Positions 57,091-63,962 of a stretch of 64,000 nt of DNA are shown piece after piece. Numbering within the stretch: the first letter of the stretch is position 1; each line of letters starts with the position of its first letter. The notes under the pieces were generated by a model. The model searched no databases, was not told the DNA's origin, and saw only the letters and a list, made by a program, of their open reading frames with translations. Origin of the DNA: Chelatococcus reniformis. Lineage in GTDB: Bacteria > Pseudomonadota > Alphaproteobacteria > Rhizobiales > Beijerinckiaceae. A program made the position numbers and the translations under genes. Location: assembly GCF_014640075.1 (NCBI RefSeq), contig NZ_BMGG01000001.1:62001-126000 (forward strand). Direction: 5' to 3'.

Positions 57091-58005
57091 TCACCCCATC
57101 ACCGAGGAGCGCTCCAGATCTTGCCCGATCACGTCGGCCGTCAGCCAGCGGCGCAGCACCGCGACCGCCGGACCTGCCTCGGCGCCGACGCGACAGACGA
57201 AGTCGTAGCGCAGGCCCGGTAGCGGCGGCCCGAAGGGCTGCACCAGCGCGCCCGAGGCGAGTTCGGCGGCGACCAGGGCGAGGCTGAGCAGGGCGACACC
57301 CTGGCCGGCGATCGCCGCCTGGATGGCGCTGTTCTCGTCGCTGAAGACGATGCCGGCCTCCGGATCGAGCCGGCCGGCAAGGCCCGCTGCCCGCGCCCAC
57401 GAGCGCCAGGTGGGGACGCTGAGCCGCGCTGCTGGCCCCCATTCGAAATGGATCAGGTTGCTCGCGGCCAGATCCTCCGGTCCGCTCAGGTGCAGATGCG
57501 GGCTGCACACCGGCGCGAAGCTGTCGGCCAGGACCGGGTGCGCATCGAGCCCGGGATAGGGGCCGAGGCCGTAGCGGATGGCCGCATCGGCCTCACCGGC
57601 GGAGAGATCGACCGGATCGTCGGAGGCGTGCAGGCGCAGGTCCCAACCCGGATTGAGCCGGCGGAAACCGGCGGCCCGCGGCACCAGCAGCCGTGCCGTG
57701 AAAGCGACGGTCGCCGACAGGGTAGCGACCGCCCGGGCCGGACGCCCAGTCGCGGCGACCGCATCGGCCATCATGTCGAACGCCTGGCGCAACTGCGGAT
57801 AGAACGCCCGCCCCTCCGCGCTGAGCACGACCTGGCGGGTCTGGCGCTGGAACAGCGAGACGCCGAGCCCCGCCTCCAGCTGACGGACCTGATGGCTGAT
57901 CGCCGTCGGCGTTACCCCGAGCTCCGCCGCGGCCCGCTTGAAGCTGCCCTGGCGCGCCGCCGCTTCGAAGGCGCGCAGCGATCCCAGTGGCGGCAGACGG
58001 CGCAT
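57091..58005 (-). CDS. LysR-family regulator (GcvA-like)
   Basis: A 304-residue regulator. The N-terminal helix-turn-helix is LRAFEAAARQGSFKRAAAEL with GVTPTAISHQVRQLE; the effector domain is of the GcvA/AmpR type (NPGWDLRLHASDDPVDLSAGEADAA). It is divergent to the SMR exporter and azoreductase genes, with a near-perfect palindrome in between, so it most likely controls them. The inducer is unknown. Confidence 0.92.
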   Translation of the reverse strand: MRRLPPLGSLRAFEAAARQGSFKRAAAELGVTPTAISHQVRQLEAGLGVSLFQRQTRQVVLSAEGRAFYPQLRQAFDMMADAVAATGRPARAVATLSATVAFTARLLVPRAAGFRRLNPGWDLRLHASDDPVDLSAGEADAAIRYGLGPYPGLDAHPVLADSFAPVCSPHLHLSGPEDLAASNLIHFEWGPAARLSVPTWRSWARAAGLAGRLDPEAGIVFSDENSAIQAAIAGQGVALLSLALVAAELASGALVQPFGPPLPGLRYDFVCRVGAEAGPAVAVLRRWLTADVIGQDLERSSVMG

Positions 58006-58043
58006 CGGCTCCTCCCCTCACCGCGGTGTGCAGCACCCGTGAT

Positions 58044-58062
58044 AGGTGATCTGAGATCATCT
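58044..58062. promoter_or_regulatory. Probable LysR operator between the divergent genes
   Basis: AGGTGATCT, one base, AGATCATCT: an inverted repeat of nine-base arms with one mismatch, in the intergenic region of the lysR-type gene and the SMR gene, 39 bases before the LysR start. LysR regulators usually bind such T-N11-A-type dyads in divergent regions. Confidence 0.55.
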
Positions 58063-58177
58063 GTCGAATGAGAACTTGGCGTTTGTGAAACGGGAGATAT
58101 TGACCCACTTCTGCACTTGTCCGGACGGACCCACAAGGTCCTACGGATGAACCCGCTTCAACTAAGGATTGTTGCCG

Positions 58178-58495
58178 ATGGCTTGGCTCTTTCTGGCCGC
58201 CGCCGCCGCTTTCGAGATCCTCTTCGCCTTGAGCATGAAATACGCCGAAGGCTTCACCCGCCCGCTGCCGACCGTCGTCACGGTGGTCGGCGTCGTGGGC
58301 GGCATCGGCTTCCTGACCCTCGCCCTGAAGACCCTGCCGGTCAGCGTCGCCTACCCGGTCTGGACCGGCATCGGCTCGCTCGGGACCGTGTTGCTCGGCT
58401 TCGTGCTGCTCGGCGAACCGCTGACGTGGCCCAAGCTCTTGTCGGCCCTCGCCATCGTTGGCGGCATCGCCGGGCTCAAGGCGGCTTCGGCCTGA
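58178..58495 (+). CDS. SMR-family exporter, second Gdx/SugE-like copy
   Basis: Four-helix SMR protein of 105 residues. The essential Glu lies in [40 protein letters not shown] is close to the Gdx subtype. Unlike the copy at 48954 it has no guanidine-II hairpins in front and instead lies opposite a LysR gene, so its natural substrate may differ. AAGG lies ten bases before the ATG. azoR follows after 23 bases in the same operon. Confidence 0.88.
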   Translation: MAWLFLAAAAAFEILFALSMKYAEGFTRPLPTVVTVVGVVGGIGFLTLALKTLPVSVAYPVWTGIGSLGTVLLGFVLLGEPLTWPKLLSALAIVGGIAGLKAASA

Positions 58496-58518
58496 TCATT
58501 CCCCTGGAGGTAGACCCC

Positions 58519-59187
58519 ATGTCGACCGTTCTTCACCTCGATGCCAGTGCCCGCCTCACGCGCTCCGTCAGCCGCGCCCTGTCCGAACGCTTCGTCGGCG
58601 CATGGCGCGCCGCCCGCCCGGGCGATGCCATCGTCCGCCGTGATCTGGCCGTCGATCCTCCGCCGCACGTGAGCGAGGCCTGGATCGCCGCCGCCTTTTC
58701 GCCGCCGGGGGCGCGCAGCGCCGAGATGCAGGCGGCGCTGGCCTGGTCCGATGCCGCGATCGACGAGCTCGTGGCGGCCGACGTCGTGGTCATCGGCACG
58801 CCGATGTACAATTACGGCATGCCGAGTGCGCTGAAGGCCTGGATCGACCAGGTGATCCGCGTCGGCCGCACCTTCTCCTTCGACCTCGCCCGCGGCGACC
58901 ACCCGATCCGGCCGATCCTGAAGGGCAAGCGGCTGGTGGTGCTCAGCGCCCGCGGCGAGTTCGGCTTCGCCCCCGGCGGCGCGCGCGCCGCGCTCAACCA
59001 CCTCGATCCTCACATGGCCGTATGCGCCCCCTACCTCGGGGCGGCCGCGGACGCCGTGTCGACGGTCACGGTCGAGTACCAGGAGTTCGGCGATGCGCGG
59101 CACGCGCGCTCGCAGGCGGATGCCGAGGCGCAGGTGATGGCGCTGGTCGAGGCCATGGCCACGGGGGCAGAAACGCGGGCGGCCTGA
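58519..59187 (+). CDS. azoR: FMN-dependent NADH:quinone / azo reductase
   Basis: Flavodoxin-fold reductase of 222 residues. The FMN-phosphate loop is LHLDASARLTRSVSRALSE, followed by GTPMYNYGMPSALKAWIDQV and LSARGEFGF, the AzoR signature. It reduces quinones and azo compounds by two electrons, protecting against electrophile stress. GGAGG lies nine bases before the ATG. It is cotranscribed with the SMR gene under probable LysR control. Confidence 0.93.
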   Translation: MSTVLHLDASARLTRSVSRALSERFVGAWRAARPGDAIVRRDLAVDPPPHVSEAWIAAAFSPPGARSAEMQAALAWSDAAIDELVAADVVVIGTPMYNYGMPSALKAWIDQVIRVGRTFSFDLARGDHPIRPILKGKRLVVLSARGEFGFAPGGARAALNHLDPHMAVCAPYLGAAADAVSTVTVEYQEFGDARHARSQADAEAQVMALVEAMATGAETRAA

Positions 59188-59210
59188 GCGCCGCCGTGTG
59201 GCACACCCGG

Positions 59211-59855
59211 CTACCAGCGCAGCAGACGCGGCCCCAGCAGGGCGCCGAGCAGCGTGGGAATGGCCATACCGAGGCCGTACCAGATGAGCACGAACGGCAT
59301 GCCGGTCTCGCCGCAGGAGACGGCATAGACGAACGCCGCGAGCCCGCCGGCGGCGAGGCCCGCGGCCGCCCCCGCCCAGGCCAGCCGCGTCGGCGCCAGC
59401 GCTCGCATGGCCCACAGCGCGCCCGCCAGGATGGGCAAGGCGAGCAGCATGATCAGCCATGGGCAGACCGCGGCGGTGCCGCCCATCACCAGCTGGCGAT
59501 GGGCCGCCTCCGGAGTGGCGGCGAGCTCGGCGGCGGCGAGCACCGCCATCGCTAGCACCGTCGCGGCGACGATGAAGACGGAGCGGCGCGCGCTGAGATC
59601 CGGGCGCGCCAGGCGCCAGGCGGCAACGATGCCGGCTGCTGCGAGCAGCCCCGAGAAGGCGAACTTCACCCAGAACGACGCGGTTTCAAGTGCCGTCGTG
59701 AAGTCTGGTCGGGGGCCCCAGGCGATGAACGTCGCCACGGCCGCGACCGCGACACCGACGGCCAGGCCGAGGCCGAGACGCCGCGACGCGAAGGCGCGCG
59801 GCACCGGCGTCACGCCAGCCGCCAGGGAGTCGATGAGGTCTGCGGTCGAGATCAA
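59211..59855 (-). CDS. nrsF: NrsF-type anti-sigma factor (DUF1109)
   Basis: Six-helix membrane protein of 214 residues that holds SigF inactive until oxidants act on it. The TTG start at 59855 overlaps the sigF stop (TTGA) and lies 12 bases after AAGGGA. With this start the two conserved cysteines fall at C131 (AAVCPW) and C181 (AVSCGE), the positions I recall for the redox-sensing pair of Caulobacter NrsF, which supports the start choice. The N-terminal cytoplasmic part (TADLIDSLAAGVTPV) would bind the sigma factor. Confidence 0.9.
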   Translation of the reverse strand: MISTADLIDSLAAGVTPVPRAFASRRLGLGLAVGVAVAAVATFIAWGPRPDFTTALETASFWVKFAFSGLLAAAGIVAAWRLARPDLSARRSVFIVAATVLAMAVLAAAELAATPEAAHRQLVMGGTAAVCPWLIMLLALPILAGALWAMRALAPTRLAWAGAAAGLAAGGLAAFVYAVSCGETGMPFVLIWYGLGMAIPTLLGALLGPRLLRW

Positions 59856-60364
59856 GGCGCGTTCGGTCCCTTCAACCGTCGTGAGAGCAGCTTCAGGCCG
59901 CGATGGATGGCCACCTTCACGGCCGATTCCGAAACCCCTGAGGCGGCCGAGACCTCGGCGACGGAACGACCGTCGAGCTTGACGGCGCGGATGAAGCGGC
60001 GCGGCTGCGGCGGCAGTCCTTCGAGCAAGCGCTCGACATCCATCCGCGCGTCGGTCGGCGCCGATTCGTCCGCCGCTAGCAACTCGGCAACGTCCTCCGT
60101 CGAGACGGTCGGCCGCGCGCTGCGGGCGCGGAAATGGTCGATCAGCTTGTATCGCGCAATGGCGTGCAGCCAAGCGGTGAAAGGGCGCGCCGCATCATAG
60201 GTGGAGCGCCGGGTATGCACTGCGATCAGCGTCTCCTGCACGAGATCCTCGACCGCAGCCTGCTCCGGGCCCAGCCGCCGCGCGTAATAAGCGCGCAGGC
60301 GGCCGCCGAGGTCCGTCAGCAGCGTCCGGTACGCCTGCTCGTCGCCGGCCAGCGCCGCGATCAT
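59852..60364 (-). CDS. sigF: ECF RNA polymerase sigma factor SigF
   Basis: Extracytoplasmic-function sigma factor of 170 residues. Region 2 contains VEDLVQETLIAVHTRRSTYD and FTAWLHAIARYKLIDHFR; region 4 contains VSAASGVSESAVKVAIHRGLKLL. Partner and order (sigF then nrsF, overlapping) match the SigF/NrsF stress system. The frame is open to 60469, but the ATG at 60364 with GAGGG five bases upstream is preferred, because a perfect SigF-type promoter lies at 60439-60414, inside the longer version. The first 35 codons of that version would then be untranscribed leader. Confidence 0.85.
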   Translation of the reverse strand: MIAALAGDEQAYRTLLTDLGGRLRAYYARRLGPEQAAVEDLVQETLIAVHTRRSTYDAARPFTAWLHAIARYKLIDHFRARSARPTVSTEDVAELLAADESAPTDARMDVERLLEGLPPQPRRFIRAVKLDGRSVAEVSAASGVSESAVKVAIHRGLKLLSRRLKGPNAP

Positions 60365-60413
60365 CAGTGCCCTCAGCCGCTCTTCTACCGCCTGCACGGA
60401 GCCTTGGTCCTTG

Positions 60414-60439
60414 TTCGGCCGAACACCGCCGGAGGTTAC
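60414..60439 (-). promoter_or_regulatory. SigF-type promoter for sigF-nrsF
   Basis: On the minus strand GTAACC (60439-60434), exactly 16 bases, CGAA (60417-60414). This equals the SigF promoter pattern known from Caulobacter. It would make the sigF operon autoregulated, with a leader of about 40-45 bases to the ATG at 60364. Confidence 0.75.
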
Positions 60440-60506
60440 AGGCGTGATCGGCGTTTGGGCCAGAGTCATAGCGCCGCGCCGTTGCTATCACGAGGCCGTG
60501 ACCCGG

Positions 60507-60532
60507 GTAACCCCGGCCGCCGGCGCTGCGAA
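60507..60532 (+). promoter_or_regulatory. SigF-type promoter for the DUF1223-mrpX-molybdoprotein genes
   Basis: On the plus strand GTAACC (60507-60512), exactly 16 bases, CGAA (60529-60532): identical in both elements and in spacing to the divergent promoter of sigF. The first gene start (60579) is 46 bases downstream. Two exact matches within 120 bases in a GC-rich genome are very unlikely by chance. Confidence 0.8.
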
Positions 60533-60578
60533 CTGGTCTTCCATGGGCGGGCACGAGCCCGCCGTGGAGAAGACGCAC

Positions 60579-61319
60579 ATGAACGGCGCAACCCCGCCAA
60601 GGTGCCCCTATAGCCGACGAGCGGCGCTCCTGGCCCCGCTGGCCGTCGCATCCTTGCTGAGCGTCGCAGCCACGAGCCCCGCGCTCGCCGCAGACCGGCA
60701 GCCGACCGTGGTCGAGCTGTTCACCAGCCAGGGCTGCTCGTCTTGCCCGCCGGCCAACGCCAATCTCGCCGCGCTCAGCCAGCGCCCCGGCATTCTCGCG
60801 CTCAGCTTCGGTGTGACCTACTGGGACAAGCTTGGCTGGGCCGATACCTTCGCGCGCCGCGACTATACGGCCCGGCAGATCGCCTACGAAGGGCCGCTCG
60901 GCGAGGATGCCCCGTTCACCCCGCAGGTCGTCGTCAATGGCCGGGCCTCGATCGTCGGCAGTGACCTTGCGGCGCTCGAGGGCTTGATTGCCGCGACCCC
61001 GCCTCGGCCGCAGGGCGCGCCGGACGTGTCGCTGCGCCCGGCGGCCGTCGAGGTCGGCGCGAGCGCGGCGCCGGCGGGCGGTGCCGACGTCTGGCTGGTC
61101 CGCTACGACCCGCACCGGGTCGACGTGCCGGTGCGGCGCGGCGAGAACGGCGGCCGCACCCTGCCGCATAAGAATGTAGTCCGTGACCTGGTGCGGCTCG
61201 GCCGCTGGACCGGCGTGCCGGTGACGCTGCCCGTCACGGCCGCGCCTGCCGGCCTGCGCACCGCGGTGCTGGTCCAGGTGCCGGCCGGCGGTCCAATCCT
61301 CGCCGCGGCGACCGACTGA
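60579..61319 (+). CDS. DUF1223 secreted thioredoxin-like protein
   Basis: A 246-residue protein. The N-terminal hydrophobic stretch (about 18-38) ends in ALAAD, a likely signal peptide. The mature part has a thioredoxin-like fold with a Cys-x2-Cys-type site in VVELFTSQGCSSCPPANANL and FGVTYWDKLGWADTFARRDYT, the signature of DUF1223. GGAGAAG precedes the ATG at 60579. It lies directly behind a SigF-type promoter, so a role in oxidant defence, possibly thiol reduction in the periplasm, is inferred. Confidence 0.88.
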   Translation: MNGATPPRCPYSRRAALLAPLAVASLLSVAATSPALAADRQPTVVELFTSQGCSSCPPANANLAALSQRPGILALSFGVTYWDKLGWADTFARRDYTARQIAYEGPLGEDAPFTPQVVVNGRASIVGSDLAALEGLIAATPPRPQGAPDVSLRPAAVEVGASAAPAGGADVWLVRYDPHRVDVPVRRGENGGRTLPHKNVVRDLVRLGRWTGVPVTLPVTAAPAGLRTAVLVQVPAGGPILAAATD

Positions 61320-61430
61320 TCCTCGATCCAGGGCGCCGGCGCTTGGCCGGCACCCGGAACCGCGCCGAGCCGCCGGCCGGCGCTTGCCCCGCGCTGATGC
61401 AAAGCGCCTAACGTTCAAAGGACGACCATC

Positions 61431-61688
61431 ATGACCCCGATCGCCACAATTGCCCGCGTTGGCCTTCTCGCCGCCGGCGTCGCCCTTGCCTCCTTCGGCG
61501 CGGCCCAGGCGCAGGACGCGATGAAGAAGACCGACCCTATGAAGTCCGACTCCATGAAGAGCGACGGCATGAAATCGGACGCCATGAAGTCCGACAGCAT
61601 GAAGGCGGACACGATGAAGAAGGACAGCGCGAAGACGGACGCCATGAAGACCGATTCGATGAAGTCGGACGCCATGAAGAAGAACTGA
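61431..61688 (+). CDS. mrpX: Methionine-rich periplasmic peptide MrpX (pentapeptide MxKDx repeats)
   Basis: An 85-residue protein: a clear signal peptide (about residues 1-27, ending AAQAQ), then eleven five-residue repeats of the type Asp-x-Met-Lys-x. Ten of the eleven carry Met; the eighth has Ala instead. Met and Lys/Asp make up most of the mature chain. In Azospira suillum an MrpX of this kind soaks up hypochlorite by oxidation of its methionines and is recycled by a YedY-type reductase under SigF/NrsF control. All those partners are here. AAAGGA precedes the ATG. Confidence 0.9.
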   Translation: MTPIATIARVGLLAAGVALASFGAAQAQDAMKKTDPMKSDSMKSDGMKSDAMKSDSMKADTMKKDSAKTDAMKTDSMKSDAMKKN

Positions 61689-61725
61689 GGCGTGGCGGGG
61701 TCGATCCTGGCCCTGCCGCCTCGAG

Positions 61726-61751
61726 ATGGCCGGGGCTTGTCCCGGCCATCC
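61726..61751. terminator. GC-rich hairpin after mrpX
   Basis: A perfect ten-base-pair stem: GATGGCCGGG pairs with CCCGGCCATC around a six-base loop, 38 bases after the mrpX stop. It lacks a T-run. This palindrome type (a GGCCGGG arm, a short loop, CCCGGCC) is widespread between genes in Bradyrhizobium-like genomes; the trxA hairpin (16968-16997) is similar. It may attenuate transcription into the next gene. Confidence 0.5.
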
Positions 61752-61937
61752 ACCCACGCAGCGCGAGGGGAGCCGGACCGCACGGGCCGGCGCCGCCGCG
61801 CGGTGACCGAGACCGGCGCGAGTCCGGCCGTGACGCAGGACGCGGCGTTCGCCACCAGCCCTCATGATCCGGGTGACCCGGCGGGCAAGGGGATTGCGTA
61901 GAGCCGCGGCCGAGCATGTTTTCTCTGAGGCCTGCCG

Positions 61938-62801
61938 ATGACGACACTCCAGCCAAGCTCCGTTGCCAGCTCCGCCGCGGCCCTCCCGCGGCGCCGGCTC
62001 GTCTACCGCCACGCTCTCGCCGTGCGCCTGACCCACTGGCTCAACGTGATCTGCCTGATGTTCCTCCTGCTCAGCGGCCTGCAGATCTTCAACGCCCATC
62101 CCTCGCTCTACTGGGGCCAGTACGGCGCCAATGCCGACCAGCCTTTCATCGACATCGGGGCGGTGCGGGACGGCGACCGGATCCGCGGCGTGACCCGCAT
62201 CGGCCCGGTGAGCATCCCGACCACCGGCGTGCTCGGTGCCTCTTCCGTCAACGGCGAGACCCGGGCCCGCGCCTTTCCCGCCTGGCTCACCTTGCCGAGC
62301 TATACGGACCTCGCGACAGGGCGCCGCTGGCACTTCTTCTTCGCCTGGCTGTTCGTCATCAACGGGCTCGCCTATCTGATCTACGGCCTTGCCGCGGGGC
62401 ATTTTCGCCGCGACCTGCTGCCCGACGCAGACCAGCTCAAGCCGGCCCATCTCGTCCGCGAAATCGCCGACCACGCGCACCTGCGCTTTCCCAAGGGCGA
62501 GGCCGCCCGGCGCTACAACGCGCTGCAGAAGCTCGCCTATCTCGCCGTGATCATCGTGCTGCTGCCGCTGATGGTGGCGACCGGCCTCACCATGTCGCCG
62601 GGCATGAACGCGGCATGGCCGTGGCTCGTGGACTTGTTCGGCGGGCGCCAATCGGCCCGCACCCTCCACTTCATCTCGGCCTCGCTGATCGTCGCCTTCG
62701 TCGTCGTCCACCTCGTCATGGTGCTGGTCTCCGGCCTCTGGAACAACCTGCGCTCCATGATCACCGGCCGTTTCGCCATCGATACCGACAGGAGCCCGTG
62801 A
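61938..62801 (+). CDS. Cytochrome b-type membrane subunit (partner of the molybdoprotein)
   Basis: A 287-residue membrane protein of the cytochrome b561 / thiosulfate-reductase cytochrome b class. Four main helices carry candidate haem ligands: HALAVRLTHWLNV (helix 1), RRWHFFFAWLFVINGLAYL (helix 2) and TLHFISASLIVAFVVVHLVM (last helix). It would pass electrons from quinol to the periplasmic molybdoprotein encoded next, which starts one base into its stop. GAGGCC lies before the ATG. The analogous gene in Azospira was named yedZ1. Confidence 0.88.
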   Translation: MTTLQPSSVASSAAALPRRRLVYRHALAVRLTHWLNVICLMFLLLSGLQIFNAHPSLYWGQYGANADQPFIDIGAVRDGDRIRGVTRIGPVSIPTTGVLGASSVNGETRARAFPAWLTLPSYTDLATGRRWHFFFAWLFVINGLAYLIYGLAAGHFRRDLLPDADQLKPAHLVREIADHAHLRFPKGEAARRYNALQKLAYLAVIIVLLPLMVATGLTMSPGMNAAWPWLVDLFGGRQSARTLHFISASLIVAFVVVHLVMVLVSGLWNNLRSMITGRFAIDTDRSP

Positions 62802-63577
62802 TGCTGATCCGTCCCAGCCGGCGCCGGTTGCTTCTGGGCTCCGCCGCCACGGCCGCCACGGCCCTGCTCGGCGGCTGCGACGCGTTGGTCGACAATGACC
62901 ACGTGAGCCGCGTCATCGCCTCCGCCGAAGGACTGACCAAGGCCGCCCAACGGGCGGTGTTGTCGGACACGAAGCTGGCCCGCGAGTTCACCCAGACGGA
63001 CCTGTCGCCGGTGTTCAAGGCAAACGGCACCCAGCAGCCGGAGGGCGAGGCCTACGCCGAACTGGTCGAGACCCGTTTCGCCAATTGGCGGCTCAGGGTC
63101 GACGGCAAGGTCGTCAAGCCGCTAGAGCTGTCGCTCGCCGAGCTAAAGTCCCTGCCGGCGCGCACGCAGATCACGCGGCACGACTGTGTCGAAGGCTGGA
63201 GCGCCATCGGCCAATGGACCGGGGTGCCGCTCGGCCTCGTCCTCAAGGCGGCGGGGCTGACGAGCGACGCGCGCTTCGTCGTGTTCCATTGCGCCGACGA
63301 ATACGAAAAGACGCTCGACGGCAGCGGTCAGTATTACGAAAGCATCGACCTCGTCGACGCCTTTCATCCGCAGACCATCCTCGCCTACGCCATGAATGGC
63401 CAGGAGCTGCCGGTGGCCCACGGCGCCCCTCTGCGCCTGCGCGTCGAACGCCAGCTCGGCTACAAGCACGCCAAATACGTCATGCGCATCGAGGCCGTCG
63501 ACAGCCTGGCGCCGATCGGCCGCGGCAAGGGCGGCTTCTGGGAGGACCGTGGCTACGAATGGTACGCCGGGATCTGA
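62801..63577 (+). CDS. Molybdopterin oxidoreductase, YedY/MsrP-like, Tat lipoprotein
   Basis: A 258-residue protein with the sulfite-oxidase-type molybdopterin domain. The Mo-binding Cys129 lies in TRHDCVEGWSAIGQWTGVPL, and LRLRVERQLGYKHAKYVM is a family mark. The N-terminus has a twin-arginine motif (SRRRLLLG) and directly afterwards a lipobox (LLGGC, Cys26), so it appears to be exported folded and lipid-anchored. By family and by neighbours it should reduce methionine sulfoxide in MrpX and other envelope proteins. The analogous Azospira gene is yedY1. Sulfite oxidase activity is an alternative. Confidence 0.88.
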   Translation: MLIRPSRRRLLLGSAATAATALLGGCDALVDNDHVSRVIASAEGLTKAAQRAVLSDTKLAREFTQTDLSPVFKANGTQQPEGEAYAELVETRFANWRLRVDGKVVKPLELSLAELKSLPARTQITRHDCVEGWSAIGQWTGVPLGLVLKAAGLTSDARFVVFHCADEYEKTLDGSGQYYESIDLVDAFHPQTILAYAMNGQELPVAHGAPLRLRVERQLGYKHAKYVMRIEAVDSLAPIGRGKGGFWEDRGYEWYAGI

Positions 63578-63962
63578 CCGGATGGCCGCCCATGGGCGGC
63601 GTCCGACGCCGATCAGCGGCGACATGTCACCGACGGTGCCGGCGAGAGAGCCTGGCGGCGTAGCTCGGGAGTTCGGCGGATGGCGGCGCGCCGACGGGCA
63701 AGCGTCGATGCCGTTGATGGCCCTGGACGGGAGCAGGCACGAATTCACCGGGCACCGGCGTCGACGCAGTTCGGTTGCCTTCCTCCCAGAGGAGGACGAC
63801 GACGCCAGGCAGCCGCGGGCGCGCCTGGGCCGCACGCCGATGGTACAGTCGCTTTTCGGGAAAGCGGTCCTGACGGTGCGCCCATGTGCTGTCTATTGCG
63901 GTCCGGTCGCTGCACGCGTGCCCGGCTCGTCCTCGGCGCCGCGCTCGGGTAAGGAGGCCGGC
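63578..63962. other. Intergenic region before the last gene
   Basis: A 385-base gap. A 90-codon open stretch (63680-63952) is Arg/Ala/Gly-rich without similarity or ribosome site and is not accepted. No clear promoter, SigF-type element or hairpin of note was seen. Confidence 0.5.

Noticed and set aside
58115-58165. Possible second guanidine-II switch before the SMR gene at 58178
   Set aside because: Two ACGG tetramers occur, but the flanking bases cannot form the required G-C stems.
61320-61937. Separate SigF promoters for mrpX and for the cytochrome b gene
   Set aside because: Only weak matches (GGAACC, GTGACC) without a correctly spaced CGAA; transcription from the promoter at 60507 or another factor is more likely.
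63680-63952. 90-codon open frame near the right edge
   Set aside because: No ribosome site, Arg/Ala/Gly-rich composition and no recognisable pattern; the real next gene begins at 63963 with a strong ribosome site.
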